From: JANYGM01 sp043764015
GTDB taxonomy: Bacteria > Bacteroidota > Bacteroidia > Cytophagales > Thermonemataceae
DNA: 64,000 nt
Assembly (NCBI GenBank): GCA_043764015.1
Contig: JAYUKY010000012.1
Location: 9,719 to 73,718 of the forward strand
Direction: 5' to 3'
The notes under the pieces are model-generated. The model was not told the origin of the DNA and searched no databases. It was given only the letters and a program-made list of their open reading frames with translations. This document shows positions 18,034 through 28,300 of this stretch, in pieces (positions within the stretch are counted from its first letter, which is position 1; each line of letters begins with the position of its first letter). Position numbers and translations under genes: made by a program.

Positions 18034-19050
18034 CTAAAAAGCCTCAATGCCGTTTACTGTGGTGTATTTCAAACTTGTTTTTGTGTTTGGGTGAACGAGT
18101 TTGTGCGCACTATGCGACATAATGGCAGCTTCGTGGAAACCACACAAAATAAGTTTCAATTTTCCTTCATAAGTATTGATGTCGCCAATAGCGTAAATGC
18201 CTTTTACGTTGGTAGAATAGTCTTTTGTATCAACCAAAATAGCATTTTTATCAATATTTAGTCCCCATTCTGCAATAGGACCAAGTTTTGGAGTCAGCCC
18301 AAACAAAGGAATCAAATAATCAGCTTCAATATTTTTACTAATGCCTTCATTTCCAACTATTTCCATACCATTTAGTTTGCCATTTCCTGTAACTGTTTTG
18401 ATATTTGAATAAAGTTCTAAGTTGATTTTTTTGCTTTCTGCCAAACTCATTACCTTAGAAACGGTATCAGGTGCACCCCTAAAACTACCGCTACGGTGTA
18501 TTAAGGTAAGCTCTGAACAAATATCAGCTAAAAAGACTGTCCAATCAAGTGCAGAATCACCACCACCAGCCAACACAACTTTTTTATCTCTAAAAAGTTC
18601 AGGATTTCGCACCATATAAAGCACGCCTTTACCCTCAAAATGCTCCAAATTTTCTACTTCTGGCTTGCGTGGCTCAAAGCAACCAAGTCCGCCCGCAATG
18701 ACAATCACTTTAGCAAAAATCTCATTTTTATCTGATGTAGTGAGCTTAAAACTCTCATCTTCAAGTCTTTCCAATGCTTCCACACGCTCACCCAACGAAT
18801 AGGTAGGCTTAAAAGGTGCAATTTGTTTTTCTAGATTTGTGATTAAATCTTTTGCCAATACTTCTGGATAACCAGGAATATCGTAGATGGGCTTTTGCGG
18901 ATAAATCTCGGTTAATTGCCCACCAATTTGTGGTAAGACATCAACTACGTGGCAACGCATTTTCAGCAAACCCGCCTCAAAAACTGCAAAAAGCCCCACA
19001 GGACCTGCCCCAATAATACAAATATCTGTTTTTATTACGTCTTTTGTCAT
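18034..19050 (-). CDS. Ferredoxin/flavodoxin--NADP+ reductase (thioredoxin-reductase type)
   Basis: A 338-residue FAD/NADPH oxidoreductase. FAD-binding motif IIGAGPVGLFAVFEAG near residue 12, then LPQIGGQLTEIYPQKPIYDIPG. The NADPH-binding motif is VVLAGGGDSALDW near residue 160, and the FAD C-terminal motif is GIYAIGDI near 285. There is no CxxC redox pair, which separates this group from true thioredoxin reductase and matches the TrxR-like ferredoxin-NADP reductases of Bacillus and Chlorobaculum type. It probably passes electrons between NADPH and ferredoxin in the cytoplasm. It is monocistronic. Confidence 0.9.
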   Translation of the reverse strand: MTKDVIKTDICIIGAGPVGLFAVFEAGLLKMRCHVVDVLPQIGGQLTEIYPQKPIYDIPGYPEVLAKDLITNLEKQIAPFKPTYSLGERVEALERLEDESFKLTTSDKNEIFAKVIVIAGGLGCFEPRKPEVENLEHFEGKGVLYMVRNPELFRDKKVVLAGGGDSALDWTVFLADICSELTLIHRSGSFRGAPDTVSKVMSLAESKKINLELYSNIKTVTGNGKLNGMEIVGNEGISKNIEADYLIPLFGLTPKLGPIAEWGLNIDKNAILVDTKDYSTNVKGIYAIGDINTYEGKLKLILCGFHEAAIMSHSAHKLVHPNTKTSLKYTTVNGIEAF

Positions 19051-19119
19051 TCTATTTTGATGATATTTTTATATCTTTCTTATAATTAAGTAATTGAACT
19101 TATTGAGTGACACAAAAAT

Positions 19120-19173
19120 CCCTGAGGTGTAAGTTAGTTAATCCTTTGAATACCAAAGGATTACACCCTTAGG
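19120..19173. repeat. Nested palindrome in divergent spacer
   Basis: The inner stem AATCCTTTG (19140-19148) pairs with CAAAGGATT (19154-19162). Outer arms CCTGAGGTGTAA and TTACACCCTTAGG also pair imperfectly. The 336-base spacer (19051-19386) holds no gene otherwise. This belongs with the other dispersed palindromes of the window. Confidence 0.55.
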
Positions 19174-19416
19174 ATTTATCCCTTTTAATAAGACTAATTA
19201 CTTATTGCTCTCAGTAAAACCCAAAAAATAATATTTTGTTTGAAAATATGCTTTTTAAGATTTGATTAAACGTTTGTATGCTAATTTTTTTGCAAAGCTA
19301 CGGATTTTTTGTAAAAAAATCTATAAAGGGACTATAAAATCTCATAAAAATATTTAGAAATCAATAAAAATATTTAGATTTGCTTTTTGAATAATTTTAT
19401 AAAATATAATAAAGAT

Positions 19417-20169
19417 ATGTCTGAACAAACTACTACAAAAAATATCCAACAAGCTTATGATGAGCAATATAACTCTGGTGAAGGTGAGTGGAGAATGATT
19501 GGAGCAATAAAAAAAGCAGAAAATATTTTTGATATTACTAAAAATCTTGGTCTTTTTGAGAAAGTGGTAGAGGTTGGCGCAGGGGAGGGAAGTTTGCTAA
19601 AAATACTGGCACAAAATCCCCAATTTGCAAAGGAAGTATATGCCTTAGAAATCTCTAATAGCGGAATTGCTGCTATCAAAGAGAAAAATATTGAAAATCT
19701 CAAAGAAGTTCTTAAGTTTGATGGCTACCATACGCCTTATCCTGACAAATATTTTGATTTGGCGGTTGTTGCTCACGTACTAGAACACGTAGAACACGAA
19801 AGGCTTTTTTTGAGAGAAGTTGCTCGTATTTCCAAAAAACAAGTCATAGAAGTACCCCGTGACCACGCTTTTGGTGTTGATAAAAAAGTCAAACACTTTC
19901 TTTCATACGGACATCTCAACCTTTATACGCCAAGTTCTCTTAAATTTTTGCTTCAAACAGAGGGTTTTAACATCTTAGAAAACCACAACAAAATCTATAA
20001 TATTGAGACTTTTCAGTTTGGAAAAACGGGCTTTAAAAGGCTTAAAGCAACACTTGTTTTTTATGCAAAAACATTGTTTTCCAGTACGCCTTTTGACAAA
20101 TTTAACCACCTGTTTGTCAATACAATTACAGTGCTTACAGAAGCAGGAAAACCTATGAATATTTTTTAG
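19417..20169 (+). CDS. Class I SAM-dependent methyltransferase
   Basis: About 250 residues from the ATG at 19417; an in-frame codon at 19387 would add ten residues of no clear value. The Rossmann fold shows motif I KVVEVGAGEGSLLKIL, then VYALEIS (acidic residue for SAM ribose), and DLAVVAHVLEHVEHERLFLREVARI, the EHVE signature of the UbiE/Methyltransf_11 group. The C-terminal half (LLQTEGFNILENHN) resembles methyltransferases acting on small or lipid substrates. No pathway neighbour reveals the substrate. Confidence 0.82.
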   Translation: MSEQTTTKNIQQAYDEQYNSGEGEWRMIGAIKKAENIFDITKNLGLFEKVVEVGAGEGSLLKILAQNPQFAKEVYALEISNSGIAAIKEKNIENLKEVLKFDGYHTPYPDKYFDLAVVAHVLEHVEHERLFLREVARISKKQVIEVPRDHAFGVDKKVKHFLSYGHLNLYTPSSLKFLLQTEGFNILENHNKIYNIETFQFGKTGFKRLKATLVFYAKTLFSSTPFDKFNHLFVNTITVLTEAGKPMNIF

Positions 20170-20186
20170 TAGAGAATAAAAAAAAT

Positions 20187-20224
20187 AAAAAATCCTTGAA
20201 TGTTTTAAAACATTCAAGGATTTT
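20187..20224. terminator. Bidirectional hairpin terminator
   Basis: AATCCTTGAATG (20191-20202) and CATTCAAGGATT (20211-20222) form a perfect stem, with flanking A and T runs, between the methyltransferase gene and the convergent foldase gene. Confidence 0.85.
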
Positions 20225-20240
20225 CATCTTCTTAAATAAC

Positions 20241-22616
20241 CTATTTCTTAATTATCTTGCTGATTTCTACTTCATTATTAACGGCTGGAAAACGCTTTGC
20301 AAGGTCTTTTAACCATTCTTGTTCCAAATATTTCTGATATTCTGTAATTACTTGCCCACGAGCCTCTTCATATACTTTTTGGCGTGGTGCATCAACATTT
20401 TTAATGATAATTTCTATCACACGACCATCTTTTTCTATGGTATAATTGCCTGCTTTCCACTCCACAGCATCAACAAACGTATTATCACCCTTAGAAAACA
20501 TCCCTTCCGTAATTTTCAGGTTAAGAGGATTTCCTGTATTGATTGTTTTTTCCAAAGTTTTCAGAGAAGAAGAGGTCATAGCATACGTAACACGCATATT
20601 CTTAGGCGCATCTGTACGTGAAACGGTCTTAAATTTGCCATAATCTTTCGTGATAATTTGTGTTGCTTTTACTTCCCTGCTTCTCAAATATTCTACTGTA
20701 GTTTTGATACGTTCCGCAGAAATGGCTGGTTTTTCAGTTGCATCAACGTGTCCACCAACCTCCAAAGTAAGCGTAGCATCAGCATTAAGCATATTTGCAA
20801 TAGAATTAAGGTTGGCTAGTGCATCTTTTGGCAAAGTAGCTTTACCTTTTTCAAATTGTGTAGCACTCACCGTAAAATCATTGACCGCAAAACTTTTGGC
20901 ATCTCTTTGTTTTTTAGCATCTGCAAGCACTTTTACATTAGCTGCGTCATAAATAACCGCCACAGCACGAGTTCCAAACATATATTTATTAGCACTTTGG
21001 TCAAAAAATTTCTTTGCACCAACAGAATCTTTGATAGCTTTCCCCCAAACATTGTCGTTCATCATTTGGAAAAGCATCATTCCCTCACGGTATTCTTGTG
21101 AAAGAAGTCTGTATTCTGGGTATTTTTTAGCAAGATTTTTCTTTTCAAATTCCACATTTTTATCATCAGCAAAACGCTCAAAATAGGTTTTTGCATAATA
21201 TTTAGCATCTTTCAAATCTGGTCTTGGCGTTTGTGTACGTGCCAAATAATCAGCAAAATCTCCAGCTAAAATATTAGTAGTTTCAGGCGAAATCTTATCA
21301 TTATTGAAAAAAATAATGCTTTCTCCTAAAATAGGAACTATTTTAGGAGAAGTTTTATCATATTTCCAAGTACCTTTCAAAAGGCTTGTATCCACGAGTG
21401 CATAAACTTTATTCAATGTTTTTTCATTGATTTTAAAGTTATTTTCTGCTTTAATTTTCTTCAAAAACGCCATTCTACCCATATCAGCACGACTATCTTT
21501 AGAAATCTTCGCTAAAAGTCCGTTTTCTAACTCGCTGAAAGGCTCTAAACCTTTTTTATCTATCAATTTAATGATATGCCAGCCGTAAACGGTCAAAACG
21601 GGTTCTGCAATATCTCCATTTTTTTGAAGTTTAAAAGCTGCATTTTCAAAACTTGGCACAAGCGCACCAACCGTAAAATACTGCATTTCTCCGCCTGTGG
21701 CACTTGTACGGCTATCTTCTGAAAATTGCGTACAAAGTTTGTCCCAATTTTCACCTTTTTGGGCTTTGCTATAAATCTCATAAATTTTATTACGAGTATT
21801 GATAGAATCTTGTTTAGATGCACCCTGAACGGTACGTACCATAATATGAGCCACTTTTACTTTTCCGCTTGTGTTTCTGCGGTCGTTTACTTTTAGGATA
21901 TGATACCCAAAATTGGTACGCACAATGTTAGAAATATTACCTTTTGGCGTATTGTAGGCTACTTGTTCAAAAGGATAAACCATTTGTAAAGACGTAAAAT
22001 AGCCAAGTTCACCACCATTAAATTTGGCTGATGGGTCTTGAGAATATTGTGTTGCTAATTTGCCAAAATCTTCTCCTTTTACTGCTTTTTCCCGTATTTC
22101 TTGTAATTTTTTATAGACTAAAAGTGTGTCTTTTGGCTCTGCATCAGGTTTTACTTCCAGTAAAATATGTGCAGCGTTTACTTCTTCTTTTAGGCGTTCA
22201 TAAGCCTGTTTTACAATGGCATCATTCACGTTTTGCACACGCATATAAGGTCTTGTAAGTTGCTCTTCATAGCCTGCAAATTCATCTCTAAAAAGTTGGG
22301 TTGTATCTACGCCAACAGATTGAGCATCAAGAACTTTTTGTTTAAATTTCGTATATAAATCTAGGTAATCACGTACACTTTTTTCGTTGTAAAGGCTGTC
22401 TTTTTTGGTATTTTTTTCGTAAACATACCTAAAATCAGAAAGATTGATTGGTTTGCCCGCAACGGTAGCCAAAAAGGGTTCTTCTTGTGTTTTTTGCGCA
22501 ATTTTTTTAGTAGGTTTGCAGTTTGAAAGCGTGCCTACAAGCGTTGAGGTGGCTAAAACCGTTGCTAATCCAAAAGTAAACTTACGCATAGAGGTACGTA
22601 AAGACTTATTTTTCAT
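20241..22616 (-). CDS. Periplasmic peptidyl-prolyl isomerase/foldase with two parvulin domains
   Basis: About 791 residues from the ATG at 22614-22616; a longer frame starting at 22670 adds 18 residues before the obvious signal and is less likely. Signal and lipobox LSNC (about 31-34), then an N-terminal SurA/PpiD-like helical region. There are two rotamase domains: AAHILLEVK... to GYHILKV (about 150-265) and VAHIMVRTV... to GWHIIKL (about 272-380). The C-terminal half (about 390-790) has DFAD-rich and beta-rich segments, an OmpA-like GGHVDATEKPAISAERI stretch near 635 and no clear catalytic site. It probably assists folding of outer-membrane proteins. The double-parvulin layout with a long C-terminal extension is typical of this phylum. 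Confidence 0.85.
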   Translation of the reverse strand: MKNKSLRTSMRKFTFGLATVLATSTLVGTLSNCKPTKKIAQKTQEEPFLATVAGKPINLSDFRYVYEKNTKKDSLYNEKSVRDYLDLYTKFKQKVLDAQSVGVDTTQLFRDEFAGYEEQLTRPYMRVQNVNDAIVKQAYERLKEEVNAAHILLEVKPDAEPKDTLLVYKKLQEIREKAVKGEDFGKLATQYSQDPSAKFNGGELGYFTSLQMVYPFEQVAYNTPKGNISNIVRTNFGYHILKVNDRRNTSGKVKVAHIMVRTVQGASKQDSINTRNKIYEIYSKAQKGENWDKLCTQFSEDSRTSATGGEMQYFTVGALVPSFENAAFKLQKNGDIAEPVLTVYGWHIIKLIDKKGLEPFSELENGLLAKISKDSRADMGRMAFLKKIKAENNFKINEKTLNKVYALVDTSLLKGTWKYDKTSPKIVPILGESIIFFNNDKISPETTNILAGDFADYLARTQTPRPDLKDAKYYAKTYFERFADDKNVEFEKKNLAKKYPEYRLLSQEYREGMMLFQMMNDNVWGKAIKDSVGAKKFFDQSANKYMFGTRAVAVIYDAANVKVLADAKKQRDAKSFAVNDFTVSATQFEKGKATLPKDALANLNSIANMLNADATLTLEVGGHVDATEKPAISAERIKTTVEYLRSREVKATQIITKDYGKFKTVSRTDAPKNMRVTYAMTSSSLKTLEKTINTGNPLNLKITEGMFSKGDNTFVDAVEWKAGNYTIEKDGRVIEIIIKNVDAPRQKVYEEARGQVITEYQKYLEQEWLKDLAKRFPAVNNEVEISKIIKK

Positions 22617-22660
22617 AATTGTTTGAGAGAATTTATTTAATTTTGCCACAAATATAGTGC

Positions 22661-22700
22661 AAAAAATCATTCAAAAAAACTGTTTTTTGAATGATTTTTT
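22661..22700. repeat. 18-bp perfect hairpin in divergent promoter region
   Basis: AAAAAATCATTCAAAAAA (22661-22678) pairs fully with TTTTTTGAATGATTTTTT (22683-22700) around a 4-base loop. It lies between the divergent foldase gene and upp, so it is not an ordinary terminator position. Confidence 0.7.
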
Positions 22701-22826
22701 ATTTTATTTTTTAGCGTTGATTTTCTTATTGGATTTTTCTATTTTAAGTTATTTTTTGATAAATTTGTGAAAAAATACGCATCACCCGTTTTTTAATCTT
22801 TTTCACCAATCAAAATTATCAAAAAA

Positions 22827-23471
22827 ATGTTTGTTCTCACAGAAAAAAATTCTATTGCTAACACTTTTTTAGCAGAACTTCGTGACCAAAATATCCAAAA
22901 AGACGCTATGCGTTTTAGGCGCAATTTGGAGCGTTTGGGCGAGCTTTTTGCCTACGAAATCTCCAAAACTTTTGAATACAAACAAACTATTGTCCAAACA
23001 CCACTAGGTGAAAAACAAACAATGCTTTTGGAGCAAGCACCTGTGCTGGCAACTGTTTTAAGGGCTGCCTTACCACTTTTTAACGGTTTTTTGAATGTTT
23101 TTGATAATGCAGAATGTGCCTTCGTGGGCGCATACAGGGGCGCACACCGCACAGACAACAGTTTTGATATTGAAGTGCATTATACAACAGTTCCCAATCT
23201 TAATGGAAAACCTTTGATTTTAATTGACCCAATGCTTGCTACAGGCAAATCCATTGTGCAGATTTATGAAAAATTGTTGCAATGTGGCACGCCTTCTTAT
23301 GTGCATATTGTGGCGGCTATTGCCAGCAAAGATGGCATTGAATATGTCAAAAAGCACGTAAAAAATGTGTCTATTTGGATTGGAGATATTGATGAAACAT
23401 TAAACGAAAAATCTTATATTATTCCTGGTCTTGGTGATGCAGGAGATTTGGCATTTGGCATAAAACTCTAA
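22827..23471 (+). CDS. upp: Uracil phosphoribosyltransferase
   Basis: A 214-residue enzyme that makes UMP from uracil and PRPP (pyrimidine salvage). Seen motifs: FRRNLERLGELFAYE near 30, VLRAALPLFNGF near 73, the PRPP loop PLILIDPMLATGKSIV near 132 and the uracil-binding end YIIPGLGDAGDLAFG near 198. The start ATG at 22827 gives the usual N-terminus. The gene is alone, followed by a palindromic repeat region and rbfA. Confidence 0.95.
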   Translation: MFVLTEKNSIANTFLAELRDQNIQKDAMRFRRNLERLGELFAYEISKTFEYKQTIVQTPLGEKQTMLLEQAPVLATVLRAALPLFNGFLNVFDNAECAFVGAYRGAHRTDNSFDIEVHYTTVPNLNGKPLILIDPMLATGKSIVQIYEKLLQCGTPSYVHIVAAIASKDGIEYVKKHVKNVSIWIGDIDETLNEKSYIIPGLGDAGDLAFGIKL

Positions 23472-23507
23472 ATAATTATGAATTATGAATTGTGAATGAA
23501 TAAAACT

Positions 23508-23556
23508 GTCGCTTGGCTCTTGCCAAGTGACGGCTATAATTAGGCTTACAGCCTAA
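23508..23556. repeat. Paired palindromes with GGCTATAATT link
   Basis: GTCGCTTGGC (23508-23517) pairs with GCCAAGTGAC (23522-23531); then GGCTATAATT, then the small palindrome TTAGGCTTACAGCCTAA. It resembles other intergenic palindromes here in carrying a GGCTATAAT-like word beside a stem. Confidence 0.5.
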
Positions 23557-23621
23557 AATGCAGTTTATTTATTTTTTATAAAAATAAACAAAAATAAAAG
23601 CCACACAAAAGAAATTTTTTG

Positions 23622-23629
23622 TACCTTTG
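23622..23629 (+). promoter_or_regulatory. Candidate -7 box (TACCTTTG) for rbfA
   Basis: TACCTTTG followed by C fits the Bacteroidota -7 element. It lies 85 bases before the rbfA start. No good TTTG -33 box is seen at the usual distance. Confidence 0.4.
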
Positions 23630-23714
23630 CGGTGTTTTTGAATAGGGGTTTGATTTTGTAAAGAAATTATAATTTAATTCAAAACTCAAAAACTTACAAC
23701 TCACAACTACATTA

Positions 23715-24110
23715 GTGGAAACCACAAGACAACAAAAATACGCCCGCCTTTTGCAAAAAGAACTAGGAGATATATTTCAAGCAGATATTAAAGGGTTTTT
23801 TCAGGGAGCTTTTATTACAGTTACGCAGGTGCGTATTACGCCTGACCTCGCCATAGCACGAGTTTACCTTAGTTTTCTGGCGGCAAAAGACCCAAAAGGA
23901 CTTTTGGACGAGATAGAAGATCAGAAAAAGGCTGTCCGCAACGAATTAGGCAAACGTATTGGCAAACAAGTACGTATCATTCCTACACTTAGTTTTTATT
24001 TAGATGATTCTGCGGAATACGCTGCAAATATTGATAAATTGATGGCTGGCATTGAAATTCCGCCTGCTGACAAAGATTATAATATTCCTGACGACCAAGA
24101 CGAGATTTGA
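23715..24110 (+). CDS. rbfA: 30S ribosome-binding factor A
   Basis: A 131-residue protein of the RbfA family, which helps 16S rRNA 5' end maturation and late 30S assembly. It reads TTRQQKYARLLQKELGDIFQ at the start, then VTQVRITPDLAIARVYLSFL (the KH-like fold core), VRNELGKRIGKQVRIIPTLSFYLDDS and a short acidic tail ending DDQDEI. The start codon is GTG at 23715; no ATG lies upstream in frame before a non-coding spacer. rbfA is usually near infB or nusA; neither is here. Confidence 0.93.
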   Translation: METTRQQKYARLLQKELGDIFQADIKGFFQGAFITVTQVRITPDLAIARVYLSFLAAKDPKGLLDEIEDQKKAVRNELGKRIGKQVRIIPTLSFYLDDSAEYAANIDKLMAGIEIPPADKDYNIPDDQDEI

Positions 24111-24187
24111 GTACAAGGTTTGAGATACGAGGTACGAAATGTTAAGTACGGATTTTAAAACAATTTGTACAGAAAATTAGTAACTAA

Positions 24188-24231
24188 TGTCGTATTTAAT
24201 CCCAGCGGGACGACATATTTATAGAAATAGA
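24188..24231 (+). repeat. CAGCGGGACGACATATTTAT dispersed repeat, copy 1
   Basis: ATTTAATCCCAGCGGGA followed by CGACATATTTATAG. The same core occurs three times at 57662-57836. CCCAGCGGG is a short palindrome. This type of GGGACGACATATTTATAG element is common between genes in Bacteroidota. Confidence 0.6.
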
Positions 24232-24277
24232 TAATTCTAAATTGGGCGCAATTTGCCTCCAATTCTCCAATAAAATT

Positions 24278-25090
24278 ATGCAATATAACCCTACAAAAAC
24301 ACGCTTAGGCTGTTTTTTCAAGAAATACGCTTTTTTGAGAGTTGTTTTTTATAAGATTTTAGACTTAATTCTTTTGCGTGCTTGGCACATACACAAAGAA
24401 ATAAATATTTGGGCAAAAGATAAAAAAGAGCAATCTTTGCATATTCTTGATGCAGGTGCAGGCTTTGGGCAATACGCTTATTTTTTGGGCAATATCTCCA
24501 AAAAATGGAATATTCTTGCAGTAGACAACAAAACAGAGTATGTTTGCAGTTGCAATGCCTTTTTTAATCAGCACAAAAATCAAAATATTCTTTACCGTAC
24601 AGAAGATTTGACTACTTTTCAGGAAACGGAAAATTTTGACCTTGTGCTTTCTGTTGATGTGATAGAGCAGATTTCGGAAGATGAAACCGTTTTGAGGAAC
24701 TTTTATAACTCTCTCAAACGCAATGGAATGTTACTTTTGGCTGTTCCTTCTGATAAAGGTACATCAAATGGCAATAATGATAATGATAAATGCTTTTGTG
24801 ATGAGCAAATCCACAATGGTTATAGTTTGCAGGGAATTACTAAAAAACTCAAAAAAATAGGTTATAAGGATATTGAAGTCAAATATACGTATGGAAAATC
24901 TGGTGAAACTTCGTGGCGACTTTCTATGAAATACCCAATGATGGCAGTCGGCACGTCAAGATACTTGTTTAGTTTATTACCATTTTATTACCTAATTACA
25001 TATCCTATCTGCTTCATTCTCAATATGATAGATACGCATACGAAAAATTTGGAAGGAAATGGTTTAGTTATTACGGCTTGGAAAAGATAG
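24278..25090 (+). CDS. Class I SAM-dependent methyltransferase
   Basis: About 270 residues from the ATG at 24278 (a TTG 36 bases earlier is in frame but not needed). Motif I is LHILDAGAGFGQYAYFLGN, then NILAVDNKTEYV, then FDLVLSVDVIEQISEDETVL, all features of the Methyltransf_11/25 fold. The N-terminal 55 residues and the C-terminal LFSLLPFYYLITYPICFILNMI segment are hydrophobic, so the enzyme may touch the inner membrane. Such proteins often lie in glycolipid or quinone pathways, but no partner gene is next to it. Confidence 0.78.
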   Translation: MQYNPTKTRLGCFFKKYAFLRVVFYKILDLILLRAWHIHKEINIWAKDKKEQSLHILDAGAGFGQYAYFLGNISKKWNILAVDNKTEYVCSCNAFFNQHKNQNILYRTEDLTTFQETENFDLVLSVDVIEQISEDETVLRNFYNSLKRNGMLLLAVPSDKGTSNGNNDNDKCFCDEQIHNGYSLQGITKKLKKIGYKDIEVKYTYGKSGETSWRLSMKYPMMAVGTSRYLFSLLPFYYLITYPICFILNMIDTHTKNLEGNGLVITAWKR

Positions 25091-25250
25091 AGATAAAGCA
25101 ACATATATAGCTATTTATATGATACTGTAATAATATAACCTTAGAAAATAAGATGCAGGCAATTTAATTCGTTGAATTCTGTGACAAAACCAAATCTTTT
25201 TGATAATTTTTTCGCATTTTTCCCAGATTGGACAAAGGCAAAAATTCCTG

Positions 25251-25278
25251 TGGTGTCAGAAGTTTCCTTCTGACACCA
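25251..25278. terminator. Hairpin between convergent genes
   Basis: TGGTGTCAGAAG (25251-25262) pairs with CTTCTGACACCA (25267-25278). It lies between a forward methyltransferase gene and the convergent CHAT gene and could act as a terminator or be a REP-like element; the flanks have short A/T runs only. Confidence 0.55.
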
Positions 25279-25305
25279 AAAATGCACTGTAAGTACCAAT
25301 CAATT

Positions 25306-28300
25306 TTACTTTTCTAATCCAAAAATTACAAATGCGCCCCAAAAAATAGGAGCTGGATATGTTTTTTTGATAGTAAGTTTTGCCTCGTGAAATGCCTGAC
25401 GTTTGTCACTTGATTTAAGGAAGTTTTTATAAAATTCAGTCATAAAAAGTTGTGTAACATCATCATCAACCTTAAACAAACTCATAACTACTTGGTCTGC
25501 GCCTGCCACCAAAAATGCCCTTTGCAACCCAAAAACGCCCTCTCCTACCTGCACCTCACCTACGCCCGTTTCACAAGCAGACAAAATAACAATTTCAGTG
25601 TTATCAAAATTCAAATTCATAGCCTCGTAAGCAGTCAAAACACCGTCCTGACTGTTGAAAGATGTATTTTCCTCATTGGAAAAAATATCTCCTGCGCCCA
25701 CAAGCAGAAGCCCAGACCTAAAAAGTGGATTTTGTGCGCTTGCACCCTCACCCAAATCACCAGAAGTGGCTTTTTCGTCTGGTGCAAAAAATCCGTGTGT
25801 TGCAATATGAAAAATCTTTGGACTAGAAACTTCTTTTACCTTATTTTCCTCTGCCACAAGTTCCGTAAAGTTCGCAACACGCCACCCATTCTCTTCTAAA
25901 GTAGTTTTTAGGTTACTTACTTCTTTTCCCGTACCTGCCAATGACTGAATTTTCTTTGCAAGTGTTGTATTTTTATAAAAACTAGGATTACCAAAAAGCA
26001 CCGCCAATTTCTCATTATTAACCACTTTTTTCTCTAATTTTTTGGTAATAATATCTTTTGTATTGCCAACTGCAATCAAATTATATTTATCTATGACGTA
26101 GCCTTCATTATTAGGCAAAAGGATAGTTTCTAGATTTATCTGATTATAAACGCCATCAGCAGACAAATAAACTACTTTTTTATCTCCTAAAAATTTTTCA
26201 ATAGGTTTCCAAAGTGCCTCATAAGAAAATTTATCTTTCAACTTAAATTTTACTGCATTGCGGTAATACGCCAAACGCTCCTTTTCCATTTCGTTGCCAT
26301 CATTCATAATAACCACTTCAGGGCTGCCTGTAGGCAATATTTGCGTGGTAACTTTCATAGCTACATAAATGGTAGAATCTGAAAAAGTCTTATCAAAAAG
26401 CCTAAAACGCACTATTTCTATTGCCGCCTCATTGGGTTTTAGTTGCGTTTGTACGTCTTTCCAAGTATAAATTTTATTATCTAATTTTTCTGCAAAAATT
26501 TCAGATTTCAAACTTAATTCTTTCTCCAAAACTTCAATATCTTTCTCTAAACTATTGATATTCAAACCATTATTTAAACGGTCTGTTGGGCTAAGACTAA
26601 GCGCTGTAGAAAGATTTTCTTTTTTATTTATCCAATTTTGATATGATTTAATAAGTTCAGTATTGCCACTAGACAATATTCTTTGCTTTATTTTTATAGA
26701 AGAATTAAGCAAAATTGCTTTTGTCGCAAGCGTGTGGTTATAGACGTTGCCCATAAGCTCTGGGCGTGTAGCTAATTGCTTGTAAGCAAGCGTTTTATAA
26801 AACTCAAAATCATCAGCTACAGACGACCAGTATTTAGCTTTTCCTTGCTCACTAAGTGCTGGAAAATACTTCTGAATATAGTTTAAATAGGCTTTTGTAG
26901 TAAGGTCTAACGTGGTGGTGGCACGTTCATAGTTTTTCACAGAAAACTGCACACGCCCCAGTTTGCTAAGTGTTTTGATGTAACTTTCGTGATTTTCATC
27001 AAAAATAACCTTAAAAAGCTCACTTGCTTTCGTGTAACTTGCATCAGCATCAGCAAATTTCGCCTGTCTTGTAGCGGCATCACCTTTGAGCGTGAAAACT
27101 CGTGCCGTATTGATGTTTTTCTCTCCTAATTTTGCTATCCAAATATTATTTGCTTCTTCTAAAAGTGCTTCTGCTTCCTTATAACGCTTATTTTCAATAT
27201 AAATAGTAGCAAGATTTTTCAGAGATTCCGCATATTGTGGGTGGCGTTTGTCAAAGGTATTTTCTACTAATCTTTTTGCCTCAACAAAATAATTTTCAAC
27301 TTCTTTTCTGTTTTTTTGAGGATTTGAAATAAACATTACTTCCCCCAAATTGGACATTGTATAAGCATTTTTGATGTGATTTCTACCTAAAATACCTTCT
27401 TGAATGGTTAAAGCCTCTTTTGCCTCTTTTTCTGCTTTTACATAATCTCCAAAACTAGAATGCAATCTTGCAAAAAGTTCTTTTCCATCAGCGTAGGCAA
27501 TAGATTTTTTTCCGTAAGATTTTTCAGAAATATTTTCAAGTCGTTGAATACCCACTTCAGCAGCCAAATAATCCCCCTTTATCAAATAAAGATTACTTAA
27601 CTGATAAAGTGGACTGATAAGTTTGCGGCTATTTTTGCTATATTTTTTTTCTTTTATAGCAATATTTTCTAATAGGAGTTTTTCTGTATTAGCATAATCA
27701 CCAATACGCACATAAAGCCCCGCCAAATCTTCAATAGATTCCGCCTTAATTGCCGTAAAGTTGATGCCTTCTTCCTTGTCTTTTTCTAAGGCTTGGTACT
27801 TCAAATTAGCACTTCTTATGAAAATTTCTGCTTCTGTATAATTGCCAATAATAGCGTGCAAACGTGCCATATTAGCAAGTTCTTCCGCATAATCAGCAGA
27901 TTTATCAGAGTATTTTGCTTTCGTAATGATCATAGAACGGTTGATTATTTGCTCTGCCAACCTATAATTTCCTAGCTTTGTATGAATATTTGCAAGTTTG
28001 TTGAGTTGTGCAATGAGTCTATAACTATCTACCCCAAATTTTTTCTCCAAAAGTGCGGTAGAAGTTTCCAAAACATTCAGCGCATCTTGAAAGCGGTCAT
28101 TTGTTTCATAATATTGCGCATAATAATTGCTCAAAGGCACAAAATCTTTCTGTGTTGGGCTTAGCGTTTTCTGAATAAGTGCATAAGGCGTATTTTCAAA
28201 AATGTCTTTTGCTTGTGAAAAATCTTCTCCAAACTCACTATGATAATGTGCCAGCTTGATTTTAGCCACTTTATCTTCAAAAGAATTAGGAATTAGACGC

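Noticed and set aside
25450..25899. Antisense frame of 149 codons opposite the CHAT domain
   Set aside because: Low-complexity shadow translation; the CHAT motifs are on the other strand.
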